A program made the translations under genes and the position numbers. Source: Sulfurihydrogenibium sp. YO3AOP1 (GTDB lineage Bacteria; Aquificota; Aquificia; Aquificales; Hydrogenothermaceae). From it: DNA of 64,000 bases. This document shows positions 9,639 to 17,672 of the stretch, in pieces. Under the pieces are notes generated by a model. It worked only from the letters and a program-made list of their open reading frames with translations, was not told where the DNA came from and searched no databases. Where the stretch lies: contig NC_010730.1 of NCBI RefSeq assembly GCF_000020325.1, forward strand, positions 124,001 through 188,000. Direction: 5' to 3'. How positions within the stretch are numbered: the stretch's first letter is position 1; each line of letters opens with the position of its first letter.

Positions 9639-10097
9639 ATGAAGAAGCTTTTATCATTGGCTGTAGCAGGGTTTTTAATGCTAACTTTTACGTTAGCAAA
9701 AGCAGCAGATATTGTGTTTATCGATACACCAACAATCGTTAATAATTCAAAAGCCGGTAAAGATGCACAGAAGCTTTTAGAAGAAGCTGGAAAGAAAGCA
9801 CAGGCTGAAATTGAAGCCAAGCAAAAAACATTAAAACAAGACCAAAAGTCTCAAGAAGAGTTCCAGGCTTTTGCTATACAGAAGCAACAAGAGGTTTTAA
9901 AAAGAAGGGATGAACTTTTAGGTCAATTTATGAACCTTGTTCAAAAGAATTTAGATGCTTTCGCAAAGGCTAAAAATTATTCATTAATCTTAGACAAACA
10001 AGCTGTACTTTATGGAAAGCCAGAGTTAGATAAAACAGATGAATTTTTGAAATTCTTTGATTCAAACTATGAAAAATCCCCGGAAAAAATAAAATAA
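9639..10097 (+). CDS. OmpH/Skp-family periplasmic chaperone
   Basis: The protein has 152 residues. A signal peptide (basic MKK, hydrophobic core, AKAAD cleavage region near residue 22) is followed by DIVFIDTPTIV, the strand that opens the OmpH/Skp fold, then a charged coiled coil (about 35-110) and a closing strand. Skp holds outer-membrane proteins in the periplasm. GGAGG precedes the ATG, and only 21 bases separate it from the encapsulin, so the two are probably co-transcribed. Because it is exported it cannot be cytosolic encapsulin cargo. Confidence 0.8.
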   Translation: MKKLLSLAVAGFLMLTFTLAKAADIVFIDTPTIVNNSKAGKDAQKLLEEAGKKAQAEIEAKQKTLKQDQKSQEEFQAFAIQKQQEVLKRRDELLGQFMNLVQKNLDAFAKAKNYSLILDKQAVLYGKPELDKTDEFLKFFDSNYEKSPEKIK

Positions 10098-10567
10098 TTT
10101 AATTCCGAAATTTGTATGGGTAGACCATCGTGTCTGCCCCTTATTTCATTAATCTTACACAATTTTGTCTCATATCTTGAATTAGAAATTGGAAATTTTC
10201 ATTAAAACTAAAAAGATATCCTTCAGACTAAAGTCTTCAAAATGAGTGAAGATTAATTGGCAGCAAATTAAACAGACGTCTAATTTCTCGCCCTCACCTT
10301 TACGTACGGGCAATTCATGAATTGCTCCCAACATCCATTAAACTATTTTACTTTCTCACTTTTAACATCCTGCAGCTGTAGCAAAAAATCTGTAATATTT
10401 TGAATTTCTTAGCCTAAGTATCCTAATATAGCAGCAATCAAAAACAATATTCTGAAATCGTCTTAAGAACAGATGACATAACACAACATCTTAATTTACA
10501 TAATCTTAACCAAACCTTCATATTCCCTTAACACCCTCTGTGTATATTAATAGTAAAACTATAGGAG
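10098..10567. repeat. Gene-free stretch with dispersed-repeat copies
   Basis: A hairpin GGGTAGAC...GTCTGCCC lies at about 10118-10138. A plus-orientation copy of the dispersed repeat is at about 10184-10245 (GATATCCTTCAGACTAAAG core). A minus-orientation copy at about 10302-10375 carries GGGCAATTCATGAATTGC and CTTTCTCACTTTT. The rest is AT-rich, with no supported gene. Confidence 0.6.
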
Positions 10568-10576
10568 GTGTTTAAG

Positions 10577-10762
10577 ATGAAAACTTTAGAAAAATTAGAG
10601 GTTGACTTTAAAGAAGTAAGCTTCTTATGCAAGTGTGGTGAAGAAAACAAGAAAGTGATTTTAGTAATCAATGGTTATGGTTTTGATGATGTTAAATGTA
10701 AGAATTGCGGAAGAAGAGCTATGGTTGAGTATGATAATAAAGTTATATCTGTTAAATCTTGA
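10577..10762 (+). CDS. Small zinc-ribbon-like protein, unknown role
   Basis: This is a 61-residue soluble protein with two cysteine pairs, C18/C20 (CKC) and C41/C44 (CKNC), spaced like a zinc ribbon. The ATG at 10577 is chosen because AGGAGGTG stands 7 bases upstream; a GTG at 10568 lies inside that ribosome site. I do not recognise the family. It stands alone behind the repeat region, and its 3' end overlaps the convergent symporter gene by 11 bases. Confidence 0.7.
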   Translation: MKTLEKLEVDFKEVSFLCKCGEENKKVILVINGYGFDDVKCKNCGRRAMVEYDNKVISVKS

Positions 10763-12101
10763 TTAAAGAAAAAACTACCATAGCTAAAATATTTACAATA
10801 AAACCAAAGAAAATACCAAGCTCTTCTTCTCTAAGAAAAAAATAAAAGATAAACCATACCAAAAACCCCAAAACCATTGACGCTAAGGCTCCTTTTGAAT
10901 TTGCCTTTTTCCAATACAGTCCGAATATAAACGGAGCAAACAACGACACGAGAGTTAAAACAGACGATAACCCTACCAAGTTGTAAATCGTTTCACCGGA
11001 GTATGCTATCAAAAGAGATATTAACGCAACCAGAAAGACCGACAATCTTGTTATATTTAACAAAGCTAAGTCGGATAAATGATTAAAAAATTTTTTTATA
11101 ATGTTTTCGCTTAACAATGCCGATGGTGCTAAAATTGCAGCTGTTGCCGTACTTAATACAGCAGATAAAAGACCTGCAAAAAATAGATACTTTGTAATTG
11201 GAGAAGTATTTAAATATACATAATCAAGCAAAGTATTATCTGTTTTAAAACCAAAATTAAAGTATATGACTAAAACGGTAATTAGCGGAATTACTGCAAC
11301 TGTAAGATACATAAATCCGGCTATTATTGAAGACTTATAAGCTGCATCCTCAGATTTAGATGACATAAAACGCTGAAAAAGGTCTTGTCCCGGTAGAGAT
11401 CCAAGTCCAATAGTAATCCATGCAACTATGTATAGAATTATACTTTTTATGTCTAACTCCGGTAAGATTTTAAAGTAGCTTGTTGGTATTTTTTCTAAGG
11501 CTTGTATTCCGCCTGCTTTGATTAAAATTTCTCCAAAAATAAAAAAGATGCTTATAAGAATTACAATTGTTTGAATAAAGTCTGTTAAAGCAACAGACCA
11601 CATACCACCAAAAAATGTCATAAAAAGTGAGATCAAAAAAGCTATAAATATTGATATTTCTAAATTTAAACCTGTGATAGTTTTTAAGACCAATCCAAAA
11701 GCTACGTACTGAGCAGCTATCCATCCAAAGTAAGAAATTATCAAAAAAAACGATGCTAAAACTTCTACTTTCTCACCATACTTTACTTTAAAAAAATCTC
11801 CAAAAGTTAAAAGATTCATTCTATACAATGGCTTAACAATAAACAGTCCAGCCAAAATTAAACATAGGGCAGCACCAAAAGGCTCTTCTATTACTTTTAT
11901 AAATCCACCTTCTAAAACTTCCTGAGTTGCTCCAAGAATGGTTTCTGAGCCAAACCATGTTGCAAATAATGCAAAAACAGACAAAGAAAGAGGCAGCGAC
12001 CTACCTGCAAGAAGATAATCTTTCTCAGAAGATATAAGTCTCTTTGATACTAAAGCTATAATTACAAGAGATAGTAAATATAATCCAATAAAAATAATCA
12101 T
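10752..12101 (-). CDS. Sodium:solute symporter (SSF) family protein
   Basis: The 449-residue inner-membrane protein has about 13 hydrophobic helices. SSF hallmarks include an early LLAGRSLPLSLSVFALFATWFGSE-type helix and GSLPGQDLFQRFMSSKSEDAA, the cytoplasmic loop conserved in the PutP/SSS family. These carriers use the sodium gradient to import small organic solutes such as proline, acetate or pantothenate, and the substrate cannot be told here. Its ATG overlaps the argH stop (ATGA), so the two are translated together. Confidence 0.88.
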   Translation of the reverse strand: MIIFIGLYLLSLVIIALVSKRLISSEKDYLLAGRSLPLSLSVFALFATWFGSETILGATQEVLEGGFIKVIEEPFGAALCLILAGLFIVKPLYRMNLLTFGDFFKVKYGEKVEVLASFFLIISYFGWIAAQYVAFGLVLKTITGLNLEISIFIAFLISLFMTFFGGMWSVALTDFIQTIVILISIFFIFGEILIKAGGIQALEKIPTSYFKILPELDIKSIILYIVAWITIGLGSLPGQDLFQRFMSSKSEDAAYKSSIIAGFMYLTVAVIPLITVLVIYFNFGFKTDNTLLDYVYLNTSPITKYLFFAGLLSAVLSTATAAILAPSALLSENIIKKFFNHLSDLALLNITRLSVFLVALISLLIAYSGETIYNLVGLSSVLTLVSLFAPFIFGLYWKKANSKGALASMVLGFLVWFIFYFFLREEELGIFFGFIVNILAMVVFSLIKI

Positions 12102-13477
12102 TTGTTTAGTATTTTATCCCAATATTCTATTTGAGATAAAATCTGTTCTTTAGCCGTTCCACCAAAAGATTTTCTTCTATCTGCCACTACAAAAGGAGAT
12201 AAAAGTTTCAAAGCATCTTCTTCAAAGAGATGGCTGAACTGTTTCAACTCTTCCAAGGTTATACTTTCAAGCTCTCTTCCTTGATTTACTAAATATCCAA
12301 CTATACTTCCTACAATATGATGAGCTTGTCTAAATGGTACGCCTTTTTCAGCTAAGTAGTTAGCTAAGTCTGTTGCAAGTGCAAAACCACCTGCTGCAAG
12401 CTGTGTTTTTTCTCTATTTAATTTTAAACCTTCAACTATCTTTGTAATTCCTATTATTGAACCTTTTATCGTTTTTACACTATCAAAAACTGGCCCCTTA
12501 TCCTCTTGCAAGTCTCTGTTGTAGGCAAGGGGTAAACCTTTTACTACTGTTAAAAGAGAAATCAAATTTCCATAAACTCGTCCAGTTTTTCCTCTGATTA
12601 GCTCCAGCACATCCGGATTTTTTTTCTGGGGCATTATTGATGAACCTGTTGTTAATTTATCAGGAAGCTCTACAAAAGAAAATTCAGAAGATGAGTATAT
12701 TATCATATCTTCACTAAATCTTGACATATTAGCCATACAGATTGCACAGTTAGATAAAAACTCCAAAGCAAAATCCCTGCTACTTGTTGCATCAATAGAG
12801 TTTCTCATAATCTGACTAAATCCAAGCTCTTTTGCTACATACTCTCTATCAATTGGAAAATCTACGCCGGCAACAGCTCCACTACCAAGCGGTAGCATAT
12901 CAATTCTTTTTAGATTATCAATAAATCTTTCTTTGTCTCTTTGAAACATCTCTAAGTATGCTAAAAAGTAATGAGCTGCCCTTATTGGCTGTGCCCTTTG
13001 AAGATGAGTATAAGCCGGCATTACAACATCAATATATTCTTTTGCTTTTTCTAACAGTTTTCTTTGCAAGTCTTCTAAAAGATTTATTATATCCTGTGTA
13101 TTTTCTTTTAAATAAAGCCTAAAAGCTGTAATAACTTGATCATTTCTTGACCTTCCAGTATGAAGCTTTCCACCTGCCTTTCCAATCTTATCTGTTAAAG
13201 CTTTTTCTATATTCATATGAACATCTTCAAGCTCTTTCTTCCAAACAAATTTATTTTCTTTTATTTCTTGTTCTATATCTTGTAAGCCTTTTACTATCTT
13301 TTCAGCATCTTCTTGTGGAATAATCCCCTGCTTTCCAAGCATCTTTGCATGGGCCATGCTTCCTTTTATATCATATAAAGCAAGCTCTTTATCAAAAGAT
13401 ATACTTTCTGTAAACTCTTCTACAAAAGCATCTGTGCTTTCAGAAAATCTTCCACCCCAAAGCTTTTTTTCTTGCAT
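12098..13477 (-). CDS. argH: Argininosuccinate lyase
   Basis: The 459-residue protein has the standard ArgH start (KLWGGRFSESTDAFVEEFTES) and the fumarase/aspartase-superfamily signature GSSIMPQKKNPD that carries the catalytic serine loop. TGRSRNDQV and HLQRAQP also match. It splits argininosuccinate into arginine and fumarate in the cytosol. It is first in a two-gene minus-strand unit with the symporter, and starts divergently from the diguanylate cyclase. Confidence 0.97.
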   Translation of the reverse strand: MQEKKLWGGRFSESTDAFVEEFTESISFDKELALYDIKGSMAHAKMLGKQGIIPQEDAEKIVKGLQDIEQEIKENKFVWKKELEDVHMNIEKALTDKIGKAGGKLHTGRSRNDQVITAFRLYLKENTQDIINLLEDLQRKLLEKAKEYIDVVMPAYTHLQRAQPIRAAHYFLAYLEMFQRDKERFIDNLKRIDMLPLGSGAVAGVDFPIDREYVAKELGFSQIMRNSIDATSSRDFALEFLSNCAICMANMSRFSEDMIIYSSSEFSFVELPDKLTTGSSIMPQKKNPDVLELIRGKTGRVYGNLISLLTVVKGLPLAYNRDLQEDKGPVFDSVKTIKGSIIGITKIVEGLKLNREKTQLAAGGFALATDLANYLAEKGVPFRQAHHIVGSIVGYLVNQGRELESITLEELKQFSHLFEEDALKLLSPFVVADRRKSFGGTAKEQILSQIEYWDKILNK

Positions 13478-13531
13478 TTTTAAAACCTCATTGTATTTTT
13501 ATTAGAAAAATATTAGTTTAAAATATTATAG

Positions 13532-15010
13532 ATGAAAAAGAACAAAGAAAAAATAGCACTTATTATAGGAAATATTATCATATACTTAGCTCTTATATTT
13601 CTTTTATATTTAGACAAAAAAAACAAAGAAAATATTTATCTTAACGACAAAATCAATCAATTAAAATCTGAATTCCTAATTACCAAGAGAACTTATGATA
13701 AAGCTTCGGAATTATTTTATAACACAAGAATAAAAAATAGTTCGGTTATTAAATATTGTGGAGATTTTTCGAAAAGAAGCGCAATATTGAATACTTTTTA
13801 TGATGATTATAGATTTTTAAGAAAAATTGGTTTTGATAGATTTATATTTACATTACCTGATGGTACAGTTTATCTAAGAATGCATAACTTTGACAGGTAT
13901 GGCGATAAAATATCAGAAATAGCTGAAATAGCAAATTATGAAAATAATTATCTTTCAATAGACAAAAACTTACTTGACAGTTTAGTTTATCTATATCCCA
14001 TTTTTTTAAATAATAAAAGAGTATGCGATGTATATTTAAATGTCCCATTTTACAAAATTTCAGATGATTTAGCAAACACATTCAATAAGTCATATCTTTT
14101 TATAATAAAAAAAGATTTCCTTAATTTAAAAGAGAATAAAGGATATATTCAAAGCGATTTAAGTCCTGATTATTTTGTTGAATCAAAATTTTATAATCAA
14201 ATACTTAAGACGAAAAATAATGATTCTTTTAGTCTATCTGAGATTAACAAAAAAGCAAAAAAAGAAATAGATAAAAAATTAAGAGAAGAAGTTTCTTTTT
14301 CTTATCCTATTGATATAAACGGAAATACTATTTTAATGACTTTTATGTTAATTAAAAGTTTTAATAATATATCGATAGGTTATTTAATATCTTATGAAGC
14401 AGATACAACTTTCAAAGTTTTTTCAAAATCGTTTTATATAATGATTTCATCTTTACTATTTATCATGATTATCATTAACATATTTATTATAAATATAATT
14501 AAACTAAAAAACGTGGCTGAGAAGAAAGCCATTACTGATAAATTAACAGGACTATTCAATAGGTCTATTATTGACACATTAATTCAGGTTGAAATAGAAA
14601 GAGCAAAAAGAAATAATAAACCAATTTCAATATTATTATTTGATATTGACCATTTCAAAAAAATAAACGATACCTATGGGCATGACAAAGGAGATTATGC
14701 ATTAAAAACAATTGCTGAAATAGCAAGAAGGACTTTAAGAAAATCTGATTATGTTCTTAGATGGGGGGGAGAAGAATTTCTTGCCATATTACCAGAAACA
14801 GATTTAGATGGTGCTACAAAAGTAGCTGAAAAGATAAGGTCTAATATAGAGAATTATAACTTTAAAGATATTGGTAGAGTGACAGTAAGTATTGGTGTAA
14901 CAATGTTAAAAATAGGTGAACCTTTGGATAATGCAATAAAAAGAGCAGATGAAGCTCTTTATGCAGCCAAAAACAAAGGAAGAAATAGAGTTGAGGTTAG
15001 CTATTACTGA
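13532..15010 (+). CDS. Membrane diguanylate cyclase (GGDEF) with extracytoplasmic sensor domain
   Basis: The protein has 492 residues. A transmembrane helix near 6-26, a roughly 270-residue extracytoplasmic domain and a second helix near 300-322 lead to a C-terminal GGDEF domain. The active site is GGEEF at 412-416, with the inhibitory I-site RKSD at 403-406, five residues before it, so product feedback by c-di-GMP is expected. The sensor region is of Cache-like size but I cannot name it. No EAL domain is present. There is no clear ribosome site before the ATG. The 3' end overlaps convergent cinA by 14 bases. Confidence 0.92.
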   Translation: MKKNKEKIALIIGNIIIYLALIFLLYLDKKNKENIYLNDKINQLKSEFLITKRTYDKASELFYNTRIKNSSVIKYCGDFSKRSAILNTFYDDYRFLRKIGFDRFIFTLPDGTVYLRMHNFDRYGDKISEIAEIANYENNYLSIDKNLLDSLVYLYPIFLNNKRVCDVYLNVPFYKISDDLANTFNKSYLFIIKKDFLNLKENKGYIQSDLSPDYFVESKFYNQILKTKNNDSFSLSEINKKAKKEIDKKLREEVSFSYPIDINGNTILMTFMLIKSFNNISIGYLISYEADTTFKVFSKSFYIMISSLLFIMIIINIFIINIIKLKNVAEKKAITDKLTGLFNRSIIDTLIQVEIERAKRNNKPISILLFDIDHFKKINDTYGHDKGDYALKTIAEIARRTLRKSDYVLRWGGEEFLAILPETDLDGATKVAEKIRSNIENYNFKDIGRVTVSIGVTMLKIGEPLDNAIKRADEALYAAKNKGRNRVEVSYY

Positions 15011-16199
15011 TTAAATAAAGTCGAATTAAATTTAATGCAAACTGAGAAATGTATAATCTAACATCATTTCTGCTCCCTTGATAAATCTCTTTATAAACCT
15101 TTGTTTCTTTACCATCTGTAAACCCTATATAATGAAGACCAAGAGGCTTGTTCGGAGATTCGCCAGTTGGACCTGCTATCCCTGTATCACTTACAGCCAA
15201 ATCAGAATTTATTAAATTTCTAACTCCTTCAACCATCTGCTTTGCAACAGGCTCACTAACAGCACCAAAATTTTTAATATCTTCTTCATTTACTTTTAAC
15301 AAATTGATTTTAACCTCATTGACATAAGAGACAATTCCGCCTAAAACATACCCAGAAGAACCCGGTACGTTTACAAGACGGGAGACTATCAATCCACCTG
15401 TAGAAGACTCAGCCGTTGCAACAGTCTTTTTATTTTCTCTAAGTAGCTTACCGACTACTTCTTCCATCTCTAAATTATCTTCTGCATATATGAAAGTACC
15501 AAGCCTGTCTTTTATTTTTTTCTCTTTTTCTTTAAAACTTTCTAAAGTTGTATCATATAAAAATACATCAATACCTTTTGGAGAAAAGTTATAGCTTAAA
15601 TCTTTCATGTCATTTAGAAGATAGTTTAAATCAAGCTCTTTTATTCCAAAAACTCTAAAAAGCTTTGTATATCTTTTTTTCTCATTTATATTAAGCATCT
15701 CAAGTGCTTTATAAAACATTGGCTCCATTTCTGATGGAACACCCGGCAGAGCTACAACTGCTTTTTTTATGTCATCTAAAACTTTTATAAATCCTACCGC
15801 CCTACCAACCGGATTTTCAATAATGGCAGAACCATACGGAATCTTTGCCATGCTTTTTCTTTCTTCTGTTATCTCTACATTGTTTGATTTGTAATATGTT
15901 TTTAATTTATTTAACCATTCTTCGTTGTATATTAATGGAACTCCTATTGCTTCTGAAACAGCCATTCTTGTGTTATCATCTGTTGTTGGTCCAAGTCCAC
16001 CGGAAATAAAAACTAAATCAGCCCTATCTAAAGCAAACTTTATATAATTTAGTAATTCATAGTGAGAGTCTGGAGAGATGATTATACCTTGAACGTCGAC
16101 ACCTCTTTCAAAAAGATTTTTTGCTATAAATAAGCCGTTTTTATCTTGCTTTCTTCCTTGAACAAATTCAGAGCCTGCAATGATTATAATGGCTTTCAT
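14997..16199 (-). CDS. cinA: CinA-like protein (MoaB-like plus nicotinamide-nucleotide amidase domains)
   Basis: The protein has 400 residues in two parts. The N-terminal COG1058 MoaB/MogA-like domain has GxELVxGxxxDxN-type motifs (GSEFVQGRKQDKNG) and SGGLGPTTDD. The C-terminal CinA/PncC domain has ATAESSTGGLIVSRL, VSYVNEVKINLL and GIAGPTG. The PncC domain deamidates nicotinamide mononucleotide, and full-length CinA also acts as an ADP-ribose pyrophosphatase in some bacteria. The usual ESCTGG is ESSTGG here. It follows the CcmI-like lipoprotein gene by 4 bases. Confidence 0.9.
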   Translation of the reverse strand: MKAIIIIAGSEFVQGRKQDKNGLFIAKNLFERGVDVQGIIISPDSHYELLNYIKFALDRADLVFISGGLGPTTDDNTRMAVSEAIGVPLIYNEEWLNKLKTYYKSNNVEITEERKSMAKIPYGSAIIENPVGRAVGFIKVLDDIKKAVVALPGVPSEMEPMFYKALEMLNINEKKRYTKLFRVFGIKELDLNYLLNDMKDLSYNFSPKGIDVFLYDTTLESFKEKEKKIKDRLGTFIYAEDNLEMEEVVGKLLRENKKTVATAESSTGGLIVSRLVNVPGSSGYVLGGIVSYVNEVKINLLKVNEEDIKNFGAVSEPVAKQMVEGVRNLINSDLAVSDTGIAGPTGESPNKPLGLHYIGFTDGKETKVYKEIYQGSRNDVRLYISQFALNLIRLYLISNS

Positions 16200-16203
16200 T
16201 TTT

Positions 16204-16623
16204 TTATTCCAAGTATCTATTTATTTTAATGACTACGTCTTTACTTCCAGATTTTACTACTATTGGTTCACTTTCGCAGCTGTTAGAACTTTCCATAGGA
16301 TTTCCAGACTTTGAAACCTTAGCATATACAATAAGCTCTCCAGTAAATTCTTTATACAAATCTTCTATTATAACATCAGCAGGTGTAAGCTTAAATTTAT
16401 ATTCTTTATCATTAAATTTAATCTTCTTTACAGCCAAAGGCTGAGGAGAAACACCTTTTCTAACTATCAAAAACAATGTCCCTTTACATTTATCTTTTAA
16501 ACTATCATCAACTATAACTTTTCCTTCAATTTTATTTTGATCTATAAAGTATGCTTCTGGGGGTAATTTTTGACAGGAAGCTAAAAAAAGTCCTGTTAAT
16601 ATAAAAGTTAAAAATTTAATCAA
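16204..16623 (-). CDS. Lipoprotein resembling the CcmI/CycH C-terminal domain
   Basis: The 139-residue protein has a lipoprotein signal peptide ending LASC, with C17 as the lipidated residue. The mature part has the pattern LFLIVRKG...PLAVKKI...ELIVYAKVSKSGNPM, which resembles the periplasmic C-terminal domain of cytochrome c biogenesis protein CcmI/CycH. There it assists apocytochrome handling; here the domain stands alone on a lipid anchor. Function is inferred from this weak likeness only. It is immediately upstream of cinA, with a 4-base gap. Confidence 0.6.
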   Translation of the reverse strand: MIKFLTFILTGLFLASCQKLPPEAYFIDQNKIEGKVIVDDSLKDKCKGTLFLIVRKGVSPQPLAVKKIKFNDKEYKFKLTPADVIIEDLYKEFTGELIVYAKVSKSGNPMESSNSCESEPIVVKSGSKDVVIKINRYLE

Positions 16624-17035
16624 ATTTAAAGCTCCTTGTAAATCTATGTTTAATGATATTTTATCATATAGTTTATGTTGCTGTAGATTCAGTAATAAGA
16701 TATGGAAAGTAAAATATTAAAAAAGTTATTCATAACGATAGAGTAAACAAATTATTAAACTTTGGAAATGAGAAATTGGGAATTTTTATAAAATTTAGAA
16801 TGGAGATCTTTTGAGCTAAAGTCCCCACGATAAAGCACAGGCTGAATATAAGCATCAGAAATAAGTTTATTTTATAAAGCAAAGGTTTATAGTTCAAGAA
16901 TTACTTGTCCATAATGAATTTTTAAAGGTAAAACTTGAACGTTTTATTTAAATTTGCAAAGATTTTACTAATTTAAACATTGAATTGACACTACTTGAAA
17001 TTTTAAGATATGCTCATTTTAGATAAAGGATTTAA
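16624..17035. repeat. Gene-free stretch with a degenerate dispersed-repeat copy
   Basis: Bases 16761-16880 align with the repeat copy at 50853-51000: GAGAAATTGGGAATTTTTATAAAA, the block GGAGATC...CTAAAGTCC, and GAATATAAGCATCAGA. The copy is badly decayed. No gene is supported in the rest. Confidence 0.6.
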
Positions 17036-17061
17036 AATAAAAAGGGGGCTTTTGCCCCCTT
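17036..17061 (-). terminator. Intrinsic terminator after the low-complexity secreted protein
   Basis: On the minus strand GGGGGC, loop AAAA, GCCCCC (17044-17059) is followed by CTTTTTATTTT. It is a compact G+C stem with a U-rich tail, 9 bases beyond the stop codon. Confidence 0.92.
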
Positions 17062-17068
17062 GAAGAGA

Positions 17069-17314
17069 TTATTGTTTGTTTTCTTCTTTCTTTTCTTCTT
17101 TTTTCTCTTCTTTCTTTTCTTCTTTCTTTTCTACTTTCTTAGCAGCTTTTTTCTTAGCAGCTTTTTTAGCTGGAGCTTTTTTCTCTTCTTTAGCTGGAGC
17201 TGCTGCTTCTTGTTTTGCTCCTTCTGCTGGAGCTGCTGCTTTTTCTTCAGCCATTGCTGCGAATCCCATTCCGAACACTGCTACTGAGAGTGCTGATAAT
17301 ACTAATTTTTTCAT
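17069..17314 (-). CDS. Exported Ala/Lys/Glu-rich low-complexity protein
   Basis: The 81-residue protein has a signal peptide (MKKLVLSALSVAVFGMGFAAMA) followed by Ala-Pro-Lys-rich sequence and a tail of repeated KKEE units. The mature part is highly charged and probably unstructured. GGAGG stands upstream of the ATG. Its neighbour at 17345 shares the MKKLVL start and the Ala/Pro/Glu bias, suggesting a related pair. I do not recognise a family; a cell-envelope spacer or polyelectrolyte role would be a guess. Confidence 0.75.
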   Translation of the reverse strand: MKKLVLSALSVAVFGMGFAAMAEEKAAAPAEGAKQEAAAPAKEEKKAPAKKAAKKKAAKKVEKKEEKKEEKKEEKKEENKQ

Positions 17315-17344
17315 GTTACACCTCCTATAAAAGTTTTAATAAAA

Positions 17345-17599
17345 TTATTTTCCTGCTGGTGCAGCTGGTTGTTCAGCTGGCTTTTGCTCTCCTGCTGGTG
17401 CAGCTTGTTGCTCTCCACCTTGTGCAGGTGCAGCTTGTTGAGCTGGTTGTTGTTCAGCTGGTGCTGGAGCTGCTGGTTGTGCAGCTGGAGCTGGAGCTGG
17501 TTGTTGTTCAGCTGGTTGTTGCTCTTCTTTCTTTTGGCAGCTGAAAAGTAAAGATGCTGATAATACAGCTGCTACTGATCCAAGTACTAATTTTTTCAT
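17345..17599 (-). CDS. Pro/Ala/Gln-rich lipoprotein, low complexity
   Basis: The 84-residue protein has a lipoprotein signal peptide ending LFSC, with C21 as the likely lipid site. The rest is built from Pro, Ala, Gln and Glu repeats (EQQPA, APAAQP). AAGGAGG precedes the ATG. No domain is recognisable. It lies between the low-complexity gene at 17069 and the two-component pair at 17673-19725, on the same strand. Envelope location follows from the lipobox; function is unknown. Confidence 0.75.
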   Translation of the reverse strand: MKKLVLGSVAAVLSASLLFSCQKKEEQQPAEQQPAPAPAAQPAAPAPAEQQPAQQAAPAQGGEQQAAPAGEQKPAEQPAAPAGK

Positions 17600-17672
17600 T
17601 CCTAATAACCTCCTTTTTAATTTATCGTTAAATATTTTATTCTAATAAAATTACACAAATATTAAATAAAGA

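Noticed and set aside
9639-10097. The gene next to encapsulin as its cargo
   Set aside because: It has a signal peptide and the OmpH/Skp fold and would be exported, while encapsulin cargo is loaded in the cytosol. No loading-tail motif is seen.
17060-17544. Several plus-strand open frames rich in Phe, Leu and Val
   Set aside because: They are the antisense of the KKEE and Pro/Ala/Gln repeat genes. The minus frames have signal peptides, ribosome sites and a terminator.
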